Positions 54,394 through 63,012 are shown, counted from the first letter of the stretch. The stretch is 64,000 bases of DNA from Azospirillum sp. TSH64 (GCF_003116035.1 NZ_LGQW01000015.1:1916047-1980046); one strand, 5' to 3'. Notes: generated by a model not told the origin, from the letters alone. Made by a program: numbers and translations.

Positions 54394-55140
54394 TCAGCCG
54401 TGCAATTCCCGGAACAGGCTGCCCCAGCCCTCGACCCGGCGGGTGTCGACGCCGGTCATGCGCAGCGCCTTCCACACCACGGTGGACACGGTGTCGTAGA
54501 CGGGGATGCCCAGCGCCTTCTCCACCCGCTCCGCCACCGGGGCGCCGCGCATGTTGGTGCAGATGATGGCGATGGCGTCGGGCTTCGCCTCCGCCACCTC
54601 GGCGCACATGCGCTCGATCCGCTCCTCGGTGATTTCGGAGAAGGAGAAGTTGCCGCGGTCGTTCAGATGCCGCTCCGCCACCACCTCGAAGCCGGCAGCG
54701 TTGTAGTTGGCGACCATCCGCTCCTGGATTTCGTCGAGATAGGGGCTGACGATGGCGAAGCGCTTGCGCCCGGTCGTTTCCAGAATCTCGTTCAGCGCCA
54801 GCATGGAGGTGCAGGCCGGGATGCCGGTCTCGGCCGCGATGGTGCTGCACAGCCGGTCGTCGGCATCGAAGCCGAGCCAGCCCGCCGAGGTGCCGTTCCA
54901 GCCGATCACGTTCAGCTTGGCGTCGGCCAGCAGCCGGGCGGCGTCGAGGAAGGGCGCATCGGTGAACTGGTCGAGCGCTGCGGCGCGCAGCGAGATCTCC
55001 TTGACGGTGAAACGGCCGAAATGGGCCGACACCTCCGGCAGGCCGCTCAGCATGGCGGAGGTCACCGGCTCAAGGACCGTGTTGGACGACGGGGTCAGCA
55101 TCCCCAGAAGGACGCGCTTGGTCAGATCGGGCGTGCTCAT
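54394..55140 (-). CDS. Asp/Glu racemase superfamily protein (maleate isomerase-like)
   Basis: A 248-residue protein of the family that includes aspartate/glutamate and hydantoin racemases, maleate isomerase and arylmalonate decarboxylase. It begins TPSSNTVLEP as in maleate isomerases. The C-terminal catalytic Cys is in IICTNMRG. The N-terminal Cys position appears to be Gly in GWNGTSAG. With one thiol it may act as decarboxylase or one-base enzyme rather than racemase, or use ACTSML Cys nearby. AAGGA precedes the ATG. Its stop lies 24 bp before the dihydropyrimidinase start. Confidence 0.8.
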   Translation of the reverse strand: MSTPDLTKRVLLGMLTPSSNTVLEPVTSAMLSGLPEVSAHFGRFTVKEISLRAAALDQFTDAPFLDAARLLADAKLNVIGWNGTSAGWLGFDADDRLCSTIAAETGIPACTSMLALNEILETTGRKRFAIVSPYLDEIQERMVANYNAAGFEVVAERHLNDRGNFSFSEITEERIERMCAEVAEAKPDAIAIICTNMRGAPVAERVEKALGIPVYDTVSTVVWKALRMTGVDTRRVEGWGSLFRELHG

Positions 55141-55190
55141 GTTCGGTCCTTATCGCTTCAGGCGTTTCTTGTTTTCGGGGTTTGTCGGGG

Positions 55191-56531
55191 TCAGGCCCGC
55201 GCCCACAGCGCGCGGGCGGCCTCGTCGGCTTCGATGCAGATCCGCTCCAGATCGGCGCGCAGCAGGCGGCCGTCCTCGACCAGGATTTCGCCGTCCACCA
55301 TCACCATCTCCACGTCGCGGCCCTGGCCGGTGTGGACCAGCGTGCCGAGCGGGTTGGTCTGCGGTCGCAGATGCGGACGACGGCTGTCGAACACCACCAG
55401 ATCGGCGCATTTGCCGACGGTGAGCGTGCCGATGCTGTCAGCCATGCCGACCGCCTCCGCCCCGCCCAGCGTCGCCATCCGGAAGACGTCGGCCGGCTGC
55501 CAGTCGGCGGTGACGCCGCCCTGGCCGATGCGGCCGGTGGCGAGCGCCCAGCGCATCGTCTCCACCATGTCGCCATGCTGGGTGTCGGTGCACAGCGCCA
55601 GATTGACCCCCGCCGCCTTCAGGGCCGGGGTCGGCGCCAGCCTGCCCGAAGCGGCGTTGCATTTGGGCACATGCACCGCATGAGCACCGGCACGGGCCAG
55701 CTGTGCGATGTCGTCGTCATCGACATAGAGGCAGTGGGTGGCGAGAAACCGGTCGTTCAGCATCCCGGTCTCCTCCAGCAGGGCCGCGGGAGAGAGGCCG
55801 GTGGAGGCACGGACGCGCTCCACCTCGACCCGGCTCTGCGCCAGATGGGTGTTCACGCGCATCCCGCGGGCCGATGCCTCGGCGGCCAGCGTCCGCAGGA
55901 AGCCGGGGGAACAGGTGTCCGGCGCATGGGCCGCCATCTGCACCGCGATGCGCCCGTCCAACGCCCCGTGCCAGCGGTCGTGCAGGTCGAGCGTCCGGCG
56001 CAGCAGATCCTCGCCGATGCCGGCATCGAAGCGCCATTCCCCCTGCGGCACGCGGGCGAAATCCACGTCGTGCACCCGCCAGCCGGCATGGACCCGCAGC
56101 CCCAGCTCGGCCACCGCCTCCAGCGTCGCCTCGGCATGGACGAAATGGTCGCAGACCAGGGTGGAGCCGGACAGCAGCGCCTCCGCCACGCCGAGCCGGG
56201 CGAGCGCCCGCGCCTCCTCCGGCGTCGCGTCGGTGCCCTTGGGAACGCCGGGGGTGTAGGACGGGGCGAAGCCGAGATCGGCGGCAACGCCGCGGACCAT
56301 GACCAGCACTGCATGCAGGTGGGCGTTGACAAAGCCCGGCGTCACCAGCCGGCCGGGACGGTGCAGCGTGCGCTCCGCCGTCGGCAGCCCGGCGGAGACC
56401 GGAGCCAGATGGGCGATCCGGCCGTCGCGGATGCCGATGGCGGCATCTTCGACGATGCCCAGCGCCGGATCGCCGGTAATGGCGGTGACGCCGGTCAGCA
56501 GCAGGTCCAAGGGGTGTTGGGCCGTGGTCAT
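55191..56531 (-). CDS. Amidohydrolase, cytosine-deaminase/Atz-Trz type
   Basis: A 446-residue metal-dependent deaminase or hydrolase. Ligands: VNAHLH near residue 70, NTHLAQS, ATHCLYVD and CTDTQHGDM, the pattern of the AtzA/TrzN, chlorohydrolase and S-adenosylhomocysteine deaminase group. It ends with the usual beta-sandwich block GTLTVGKCADLVVFD. It would remove an amino group or ring substituent from a nitrogen heterocycle before ring opening by the dihydropyrimidinase. It overlaps the ATPase gene (ATGA). Confidence 0.85.
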   Translation of the reverse strand: MTTAQHPLDLLLTGVTAITGDPALGIVEDAAIGIRDGRIAHLAPVSAGLPTAERTLHRPGRLVTPGFVNAHLHAVLVMVRGVAADLGFAPSYTPGVPKGTDATPEEARALARLGVAEALLSGSTLVCDHFVHAEATLEAVAELGLRVHAGWRVHDVDFARVPQGEWRFDAGIGEDLLRRTLDLHDRWHGALDGRIAVQMAAHAPDTCSPGFLRTLAAEASARGMRVNTHLAQSRVEVERVRASTGLSPAALLEETGMLNDRFLATHCLYVDDDDIAQLARAGAHAVHVPKCNAASGRLAPTPALKAAGVNLALCTDTQHGDMVETMRWALATGRIGQGGVTADWQPADVFRMATLGGAEAVGMADSIGTLTVGKCADLVVFDSRRPHLRPQTNPLGTLVHTGQGRDVEMVMVDGEILVEDGRLLRADLERICIEADEAARALWARA

Positions 56532-57346
56532 GCCGCAGCACCCTGTCGGCTCGCCGCTACGGAGTCCGGCTTTGTTTCCTTACGCTGCTGCATCCCTTCC
56601 TCGCGGATCAGGTTCAGGATGTGGCGCTTGTGGTCGTTGAACTGCTGGCTGGTGATGTCGCGCGGGCGCGGCAGGTCGAGGTCGATCAGTTCGCGCACCC
56701 GTCCAGGCCGGCTGGTAAGGACGGCGACCTGGGTGCCCAGCACCAGCGCCTCATCGACGCTGTGTGTGACGAAGACGATGGTGCAACGCTGCTTCTGCCA
56801 AATGGCGACCAGTTCCTCCTGCATGTCCATTTTGGTCTGGGCATCCAGCGCCGCGAACGGCTCGTCCATCAGGATGACCTGCGGGTTCAGCAGCAGGGCG
56901 CGGGCAATGCCGACGCGCTGGCTCATGCCGCCCGACAGTTCGGCCGGGAAATGGTTCTCGAAACCGCGCAAGCCCACCATGTCGATGTATTCCTGCGCCG
57001 CGGCCCGGCGGTCGGCCTTGCGCCAGCCCTTCAGCCGCAGGTGGAAGGCGACATTCTCCCACACCGGCAGCCAGGGCATCAGGTTGGCCTGCTGGAAGAC
57101 CATGCCGCGGTCGGCGCCCGGGCCGTCCACCGGCTTGCCGCCGACCGTCACGCTGCCGCCGGTCGGCTTCTCGAAGCCGGCGATCATGTTGAGCAGCGTG
57201 GACTTGCCGCAGCCCGACGAGCCCAGCAGGCACAGGAACTGGTTGGGTTCCACCGACAGGCTGACGTCGTCGATGGCCAGCAGGTCGCGCTTGCGCTTGG
57301 CATCGCGGAAGATCTTGGTGATGTTCTTCATCTCGATGGAGGCCAT
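56528..57346 (-). CDS. ABC ATPase, nitrate/sulfonate/taurine type
   Basis: A 272-residue importer ATPase of the SsuB/TauB/NrtD family. Walker A GSSGCGKST, Q-loop FQQANLMPWLPVW, signature LSGGMSQR, Walker B VILMDEPFAALD and switch His VTHSVDEA. GGGAGG precedes the ATG. Works with the permease and binding protein encoded just upstream; family members in catabolic operons often carry pyrimidines or thiamine-like rings. Confidence 0.9.
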   Translation of the reverse strand: MASIEMKNITKIFRDAKRKRDLLAIDDVSLSVEPNQFLCLLGSSGCGKSTLLNMIAGFEKPTGGSVTVGGKPVDGPGADRGMVFQQANLMPWLPVWENVAFHLRLKGWRKADRRAAAQEYIDMVGLRGFENHFPAELSGGMSQRVGIARALLLNPQVILMDEPFAALDAQTKMDMQEELVAIWQKQRCTIVFVTHSVDEALVLGTQVAVLTSRPGRVRELIDLDLPRPRDITSQQFNDHKRHILNLIREEGMQQRKETKPDSVAASRQGAAA

Positions 57347-57350
57347 GGCG

Positions 57351-58172
57351 TCAGCCCTCCCGGCTTTGCAGGGTGGATCCGTGCTGCCAGTGCAGCGCCA
57401 CGGACATCAGGAGCTTGATGAGGCCGTCGGTCGCGTAGCCGAGCAGGCCGATGCTGGCCATGGCGGCGAGCACGAGGTCGTAGCGCAGGAAATAGTAACT
57501 GTCCCACAGCACATACCCGAGCCCGCTCTTGACCGCGACCATCTCGGCGGTGACGGTCAGCATCCAGGCGGCGCCGATGCCGATGCGCAGGCCGGCGAAG
57601 ATGCTGGGCAGGGCCGCCGGGAACACCACATGGCGCAGAAGCTGCTGTTCGGTGGCGCCCATCATCGCGGCGGCGCGGATCAGGTTGCGGTCGGCCGTCT
57701 TCACCCCGTGGATGGTGTTCATCAGGATGGGGAAGAAGGCGCCGAGGAAGACCAGGAAGATGGCCGGCTTGTTGGCAATGCCGAACCAGATGATCGCCAC
57801 CGGAATCCACGACACCGGTGGAACCGGGCGCAGCATCTGGATCGTCGGCTCCACCGTCCGCTCGACCCAGCGCCACCAGCCGATGGCGATGCCCAGCAGG
57901 ATGCCGCTGGCCGCCGCGATGGCATAGCCGGCGGCAACCCGCATGGCGCTGGACAGCGCATCGGCGAACCAGCGCCCGCTGTTGGCCTGTGCGGTCTCGT
58001 CGAAGCCGAAGACCCAGTCGCCCCAGGCATGCAGGACCACCGTCGGCGGCGGCAGCAGCGCCGCGGGCAGAAGGCCGGACCGCGACACGGCCTCCCAGGC
58101 CACGAGGATGACGAGGGGAACGACCGCCCTTTCCCAGGCGAACCGCTCCCAGATTTTTCCTATCGCCGTCAT
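57351..58172 (-). CDS. ABC permease, nitrate/sulfonate/taurine type
   Basis: A 273-residue inner-membrane permease with six helices and the EAA-type loop AAAMMGATEQQLLRHVVFPAAL, quoted here as GATEQQLLRHVVFPAAL. The ATG at 58172 follows AGGAG; a nine-residue extension is rejected. Partner of the ATPase that starts 4 bp after its stop. Confidence 0.9.
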   Translation of the reverse strand: MTAIGKIWERFAWERAVVPLVILVAWEAVSRSGLLPAALLPPPTVVLHAWGDWVFGFDETAQANSGRWFADALSSAMRVAAGYAIAAASGILLGIAIGWWRWVERTVEPTIQMLRPVPPVSWIPVAIIWFGIANKPAIFLVFLGAFFPILMNTIHGVKTADRNLIRAAAMMGATEQQLLRHVVFPAALPSIFAGLRIGIGAAWMLTVTAEMVAVKSGLGYVLWDSYYFLRYDLVLAAMASIGLLGYATDGLIKLLMSVALHWQHGSTLQSREG

Positions 58173-58224
58173 GAACCGGACTCCTGTCCCATGAAACACC
58201 TGGCCGGATGCAACCGGCCGCCGA

Positions 58225-59241
58225 TCAGAAGCCCAGCTCGGTCTTCGGCTTGGCCGTGACGGTTTCCAGGAAGCTGTAGTCGAGGTTCTTCTCGGCCGCG
58301 GCGGAGACGTCGTGGCTGATGTATTTCAGGTCGCGCATCATCGCGGCGATGGCGAGCGTGCTGTCCTTGTGCATGGCATAGTCGGGCGAGGCGTTCTTCA
58401 GCGCCTCCGCGGCGACGGTCTTGTCCATGCCGGTGTATTTGTTGATGGTGTCGACCCAGGCACCCCGGTCCGCCTTCAGCTTGTCGACCAGCGCCACGAC
58501 GGACGCGACGGTGGCCTCGACCGCCTTGGGATGCTCCTTGATCACGTCGGAGCGGGTGACGATCAGGTTGGTCAGGTTGCCGGCGGCCTGGTCGTAGGGG
58601 AGCGTGAAGTGCCGGCCGGTCCCGCTGCTGCGGATCTGCGAGGCGAAGGGCTCCACCGTGCAGATCACGTCGACCTCGCCACGCTGGAGGGCGGCGGCAT
58701 GGTCGGACGGGTTCGGGATGTTGACAAACTGCACGTCCTTGTTGGCGTCGATCCCGTTCTTCAGGAAGGCGCCGCGCATGTGGATGTCCTGCGCATTCCC
58801 GCGCGAAGCGGCGACGCGCAGCGGCTCGCCCTTCGCCTTGCGGTCGGCGATCAGCGCCTTCAGCCCGGCCCAGTCGTCCGGCTTCAGCTCGATCCCCTTG
58901 GCGGTCAGGATCTCCGATCCGCCATTCACTTGGCCGGAGATCGCCACCACGTCGAACCCCTTGTCGAGGGCGGTGATGTAGTGGAGGTAGGTGACCTGCG
59001 CCACGTCGATGCTCTTGGACACCAAAGCCGTCAGCACGTCGTTGCCGGAATTGAAGTTGATGGCCTCGATCTTCACGCCCTTCGCCAGATCGGGCGTCAG
59101 CGCCATCGGCAGGCAATGGGCGCATTTGGCGAAGCCCAGCTTCACCGCGTCGATGTCGGCGGCCTGGGCGGTCGTAGCCGCCGCGGACAGGGCGAGGACC
59201 ACGCCGGTGACAGCGCCAAGCGTGAAGGATCGAAGCGACAT
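58225..59241 (-). CDS. ABC substrate-binding protein, NMT1/SsuA-like
   Basis: A 338-residue periplasmic binding protein. Residues 1-27 are a Sec signal (LRSFTLGAVTGVVLALSAAA, cleavage after AQA). The mature N-terminus has KLGFAKCAHCLPMAL, an uncommon CxxC pair, then the type II binding-protein blocks DVLTALVSKSIDVAQV and GEVDVICTVEPFAS. First gene of the catabolic operon; CAGGGA lies before the ATG. Ligand likely a nitrogen heterocycle or its hydrolysis product (inference from the enzymes). Confidence 0.85.
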   Translation of the reverse strand: MSLRSFTLGAVTGVVLALSAAATTAQAADIDAVKLGFAKCAHCLPMALTPDLAKGVKIEAINFNSGNDVLTALVSKSIDVAQVTYLHYITALDKGFDVVAISGQVNGGSEILTAKGIELKPDDWAGLKALIADRKAKGEPLRVAASRGNAQDIHMRGAFLKNGIDANKDVQFVNIPNPSDHAAALQRGEVDVICTVEPFASQIRSSGTGRHFTLPYDQAAGNLTNLIVTRSDVIKEHPKAVEATVASVVALVDKLKADRGAWVDTINKYTGMDKTVAAEALKNASPDYAMHKDSTLAIAAMMRDLKYISHDVSAAAEKNLDYSFLETVTAKPKTELGF

Positions 59242-59280
59242 GGGCAGAATTCCCTGATGCGATTGCGATATCCCATCAGT

Positions 59281-59296
59281 CGCAAGCATCGTGCCA
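59281..59296 (-). promoter_or_regulatory. Sigma-54 promoter of the hydantoin/pyrimidine operon
   Basis: Read leftward the sequence is TGGCACGATGCTTGCG, an exact match to TGGCACG-N4-TTGC. GG and GC are 10 bp apart. Transcription would start near 59270, about 30 bp before the binding-protein start. No clean NtrC site was seen upstream, though TGCGCAT is directly repeated at 59399 and 59415. Confidence 0.75.
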
Positions 59297-59297
59297 G

Positions 59298-59309
59298 ATT
59301 GTATACAAT
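59298..59309. promoter_or_regulatory. GntR/FCD-type operator palindrome
   Basis: ATTGTATACAAT, a perfect 12-bp palindrome of the TTGTATACAA form used by many FCD-type GntR repressors. It lies one base upstream of the -24 box of the sigma-54 promoter, where a bound repressor would block polymerase. The divergent GntR gene starts 155 bp away. Confidence 0.7.
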
Positions 59310-59464
59310 ATGGCGATTTCAGATTTATCTATTAATATCAATGATATATGATTTTTTGTAAACCAGAAGCGCTCCGCGACTCTCTTGCCTTATTTTTATG
59401 CGCATGGCATCGTTTGCGCATACATGCACAATCATTCAGCACCAAGGGCATCGCCGGATCGACC

Positions 59465-60166
59465 ATGGACACCGTGAAAACCGTCAAGCCCTCCGCCGGG
59501 CCGATCCGCCGGGAAACGCTGCATCACGGCGCCGTCGCGGAGCTGCGGGCGATGATCCTGTCCGGCGAATTGCGGCCGGGCAGCCGCGTGCCGGAGGTCC
59601 AGCTGTGCGAACAGCTCGGGGTCTCCCGAACGCCTTTGCGGGAGGCGTTGCGCGTCCTGGCGGCTGAGGGGCTGGTGGAGCTTCGCCCGCACCGTGGCGC
59701 CGTGGTGACGCCGATCGACCCGAGGGAGATCGCCGCCGTTTTCGAGGTGATGGAGGCGCTGGAGGCGCTTGCGGGCGACCTTGCCTGCCGGCGGGGCACG
59801 GTCGAGGAATTCGCCGAACTCGACCGGCTCCACGACCAGCTTCACGCCCAGTTCGATGCCGGCGACCGGCTGGCCTATTTCCTGACCAACCGGCAAATCC
59901 ACGCCCGGATCGTCGCGATGGCGCGCAACCCGTCCCTGGACGCCACCTATGCCGGTTTCGCTTCCAAGATTCTCCGGGCACGGTCGCTGGCCAATTACGA
60001 TGAGGAGCGCTGGCGAGACTCGCTGAACGAACATGAGGGAGTCATGGCCGCATTCCGGCAGCGCGACGCAGCGGTGGCCGGCAGCCTCCTGGCCGCCCAC
60101 AGCCGGCAAACCGCAGAGGCCGTCCTCGCCGCACTGAACGGCTGCGGCGCAGAACTGCAAACCTGA
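59465..60166 (+). CDS. GntR regulator, FCD subfamily
   Basis: A 233-residue regulator with a winged helix (LCEQLGVSRTPLREALRVLA at about 45-65) and an FCD domain whose metal-binding residues are partly visible (QIHARIV, NEHEGVM, AHSRQ). The start MDTVKTVK at 59465 is favoured because the upstream extension is AT-rich and unlike the family, though the ribosome site is weak. It is divergent from the hydantoin/pyrimidine operon and is its probable local repressor. Confidence 0.85.
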   Translation: MDTVKTVKPSAGPIRRETLHHGAVAELRAMILSGELRPGSRVPEVQLCEQLGVSRTPLREALRVLAAEGLVELRPHRGAVVTPIDPREIAAVFEVMEALEALAGDLACRRGTVEEFAELDRLHDQLHAQFDAGDRLAYFLTNRQIHARIVAMARNPSLDATYAGFASKILRARSLANYDEERWRDSLNEHEGVMAAFRQRDAAVAGSLLAAHSRQTAEAVLAALNGCGAELQT

Positions 60167-60195
60167 TCAGTGCGATGCAGTCCCCGCAGGCCGCC

Positions 60196-60612
60196 TCACA
60201 CAGCCTGCCCGCCATCCGGACCCGACTGGGACTGCGGTGTGCCGGAAGCGCGCGCGTCCTGGCCCGAGGGCGGCGGCGGCACCTCATCGCTTCCCTCGCT
60301 GCGGTCGCGGTAGAGGGCGGCGCGGGCCAGCAGCATCAAAGTGATCGGGGTGGTGACCACCATCAGGGCGGTGATCAGCACCTCGTGCAGGATCGCCCTG
60401 GATTCCAGGACGGAAAAGACCAGCATCGAGGCCAGAAGGATGCAGCCGATGCCCAGGGTCGAGCCCAGCGTCGGCGCGTGGACCCGCTGGTAGAAGCTGC
60501 CGAAGCGCAGCAGCCCGACGGTTCCGATCAGGGTCAACACGGCGCCGGCGAGCAGCAGCAGCGCGGCGGGAATGGCGGCCCAGGCGGGGAGATCGGCCAG
60601 ATGGTTGTTCAT
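60196..60612 (-). CDS. phaG: Multisubunit cation/H+ antiporter subunit G (PhaG/MnhG)
   Basis: A 138-residue small membrane subunit. Three hydrophobic helices and the family blocks LIGTVGLLRFGSFYQRVHAPT and LITALMVVTTPIT (each quoted in part) identify MnhG/PhaG. The last 35 residues are a Pro/Gly/Ser-rich soluble tail. The start overlaps the PhaF stop (ATGA). Last gene of the antiporter operon. Confidence 0.9.
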   Translation of the reverse strand: MNNHLADLPAWAAIPAALLLLAGAVLTLIGTVGLLRFGSFYQRVHAPTLGSTLGIGCILLASMLVFSVLESRAILHEVLITALMVVTTPITLMLLARAALYRDRSEGSDEVPPPPSGQDARASGTPQSQSGPDGGQAV

Positions 60613-60890
60613 TCGATGACCTCGCCGCGCATCAGGAATTTCGCCAGTGCCGCCGTCGACACGAAGCCGAGCAGGGCGATGATCAGAGCCGCCTCGAAAT
60701 AGAGGATGCTGCCGTTGCGGATGCCGAAGGTCAGCAGCAGCATGGTCGCCGTGACGTAGAGGGTGTCCAGCCCCAGCACCCGGTCCTGTGCCCGCGGTCC
60801 CCGCAGCACCCGGAAGGTCGCAAAGGCCATGGCGACCACCAGCATGATCTGGGTGAGGAAGATCGTTCCCATCAGCAGGGTCAGGATCAT
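60609..60890 (-). CDS. phaF: Antiporter subunit F (PhaF/MnhF)
   Basis: A 93-residue membrane subunit with three helices and the block FRVLRGPRAQDRVLGLDTL that is diagnostic of MnhF. The start at 60890 overlaps the PhaE stop (ATGA); an 18-residue extension is a shadow of phaE. Part of the seven-subunit Mrp/Pha complex. Confidence 0.9.
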   Translation of the reverse strand: MILTLLMGTIFLTQIMLVVAMAFATFRVLRGPRAQDRVLGLDTLYVTATMLLLTFGIRNGSILYFEAALIIALLGFVSTAALAKFLMRGEVIE

Positions 60891-61387
60891 TCGAACAGCT
60901 CCATCAACCGTGTCTCGTAGCGGCCCTTGATGGTGTCGATCCACTCCTGCTCGTCCACCAGATCGAGGATGTGCAGGAGGATGGTGTTCCGCCGCCGGTC
61001 ATAGGCGACCCACACCGTGCCGGGGGTGGCGGTGACGATGCAGGCGAGCGTCGCCAGCCCGTAGGGTGCCCTAAGGTCGAGTGGGATGCGCAGGAAGCCG
61101 GACACCCGGCCGCCGCCGCCCGGCCGCAGGATGATCTTGGCGACCGCCCAGTTGGAGCGCAGGATATCGACCAGCACGACACCCAGCAGCGACAGCGCGG
61201 CCTGCGGACGGCGGAAGCGTCCGCCCGGCAGGTCGAGCACGCACAGCGTCGCGGCCGTCGCCACCGAGAGTACGCCGCCCAGAATGATGGTGCCCGGGGC
61301 CACGCTCTCGTTCAGCAGCAGCCACACCCCCAGCAGCGTCGCCGTCATCATGGGATAGGGCAGCAACCGCCTCATCAGCCGTCTCAT
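60887..61387 (-). CDS. phaE: Antiporter subunit E (PhaE/MnhE)
   Basis: A 166-residue subunit with two N-terminal hydrophobic segments and the MnhE blocks SNWAVAKIILRP and ATPGTVWVAYDRR. The stop/start overlap with phaD (ATGA) fixes the start at 61387; an ATG five codons later is possible. Confidence 0.9.
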   Translation of the reverse strand: MRRLMRRLLPYPMMTATLLGVWLLLNESVAPGTIILGGVLSVATAATLCVLDLPGGRFRRPQAALSLLGVVLVDILRSNWAVAKIILRPGGGGRVSGFLRIPLDLRAPYGLATLACIVTATPGTVWVAYDRRRNTILLHILDLVDEQEWIDTIKGRYETRLMELFE

Positions 61388-63012
61388 CGGGCACCTCCGG
61401 CCGTCGGGCCTGCCGTCGGAATACCGGACAGCACGGCACCGTTGTAGTTCTGCGGAGCATGGAGCGCGCGCGCGGTGTCCTCCATGTAGCGCATGGCCGG
61501 TCCGGCCTGGATGGTCAGCGCCAGATTGAGGGCGAGCAGCAGCAGGACGGGCGCAATCTCGGACACCCGCACCCGCGGCACCTCGGCGGCCGGCGAGGCC
61601 CAGAAGGCATCGATGCCCACCCGGGTCATCGCCACCACCGTCGCCAGTCCCGACAGCACCAGCGCCGCCAGCAGGATCCATGTGGTGACGGGAACCACCG
61701 GCCCGGCCGCCAGCAGCGGCGAGAGGATGGCGAACTTGGCGAGGAATCCCGACAGCGGCGGCAGGCCGGCCAGCAAAAGCGCGCTGGACATGAAGCCGAT
61801 GCCGAGGATCGCCATCGTCGCCGGAATGGGGACGCCAGCGCCGCCGCCACCCGCGCCGTCGTCGGCATCCTCGTCGTCGCCCTCGCCGAAGGCCTCGCGG
61901 GTCACCGCCAGCACGTCGGCGCCGACGCCCCGGCCGCGCTCCACCAGTTCGATCAGCAGGAAGAAGCCGGCGACCGCCATCACGGAACTGGTCAGATAGA
62001 ACAGGACCCCGCCGGTGACCGCCATCTGGCCGGCGCCGATGGCGGCCAGCAGGGTGCCGGACGACACCAGCACGGTGGCACCGGCAAGCCGCGCCATGTT
62101 CTGCGTCGCCAGCACGGCGATGCAGCCGAAGCCGATGGTCAGCAAGCCGCCGATCAGCAGGACCGTGCCGCCGAAGCCGCTGGACGCCCCTGCCCCCTCG
62201 CCGAACACCAGCAGCCACAGCCGCAGCACGGCATAGATGCCGACCTTGCTGAGGATCGAGACTATGGCGGCCGACGCCGAGCCCAGGGTGGAATAGGTGT
62301 TGGGCAGCCAGAAGCCCAGCGGCCACATCCCCGCCTTGATCAGGAAGGCGAGCCCCAGGATCGCCGCACCGGCTTCCAGCAGCCCGCGGTCCTCGGAGGC
62401 CAGGCTGGCGACGCGGCCGGCGAGGTCTGCCATGTTGAGGGTGCCGGAAATGCCGTAAATCATGCTGACGCCGATCAGGAACAGCAGCGACGCCGACAGG
62501 TTGATCGCGACGTAATGCAGCCCCGCCCGCACCCGCGCCAGCCCGGAGCCATGCAGGGCAAGGCCGTAGGAGGCTGCCAGCATGATCTCGAAGAAGACGA
62601 ACAGGTTGAACAGGTCGCCGGTCAGGAAGGCGCCGTTCAGCCCCATCAGCTGGAACTGGAACAGCGGGTGGAAATGCGCCCCCGCCTTCTGCCAGCGCGG
62701 CAGCGAGAAGGTCAGGGCGGCGACTCCCAGAATCCCGGTCAGCACCAGCATCAGGGCGGCGAAGCGGTCCAGCACCAGCACGATGCCGAAACTCGCCGGC
62801 CAGTCGCCCAGGCGGTAGACGCGGACGACGCCGGTCCCCGAATCGGCGACGGTCAGGGCCAGGATCGCCAGGCCCAGCAGCGTCAACGCCGACGCCATGC
62901 CGATCACCGCCTTCAGCGTGCGCTGCCGCTCGTCGATCAGCATCATCACCGCCCCCGCCAGCAGGGGTACGACGATGGGGGCAATCGTCAGATGGTCCAT
63001 CCAGCCGCTCAC
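61384..63012 (-). CDS. phaD: Antiporter subunit D (PhaD/MnhD)
   Basis: A 542-residue proton-pumping-type membrane subunit related to NuoM/NuoN of complex I, with about fourteen helices. Visible blocks: LFNLFVFFEIMLAASYGL with its key Glu, FLIKAGMWPLGFWLP with the pump Lys, and SVMAVAGFFLL. An Asp/Glu/Gly-rich loop (EGDDEDADDGAGGGG) is inserted near residue 380. GTG at 63012 overlaps the PhaC stop and follows AAGGAG, so it is chosen over the ATG four codons later. Confidence 0.9.
   Translation of the reverse strand: MSGWMDHLTIAPIVVPLLAGAVMMLIDERQRTLKAVIGMASALTLLGLAILALTVADSGTGVVRVYRLGDWPASFGIVLVLDRFAALMLVLTGILGVAALTFSLPRWQKAGAHFHPLFQFQLMGLNGAFLTGDLFNLFVFFEIMLAASYGLALHGSGLARVRAGLHYVAINLSASLLFLIGVSMIYGISGTLNMADLAGRVASLASEDRGLLEAGAAILGLAFLIKAGMWPLGFWLPNTYSTLGSASAAIVSILSKVGIYAVLRLWLLVFGEGAGASSGFGGTVLLIGGLLTIGFGCIAVLATQNMARLAGATVLVSSGTLLAAIGAGQMAVTGGVLFYLTSSVMAVAGFFLLIELVERGRGVGADVLAVTREAFGEGDDEDADDGAGGGGAGVPIPATMAILGIGFMSSALLLAGLPPLSGFLAKFAILSPLLAAGPVVPVTTWILLAALVLSGLATVVAMTRVGIDAFWASPAAEVPRVRVSEIAPVLLLLALNLALTIQAGPAMRYMEDTARALHAPQNYNGAVLSGIPTAGPTAGGAR

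Noticed and set aside
53122..58259. Two plus-strand frames of 853 and 1025 codons
   Set aside because: Antisense of the dihydropyrimidinase to permease operon; the real genes have full metal-site and ATPase motifs.
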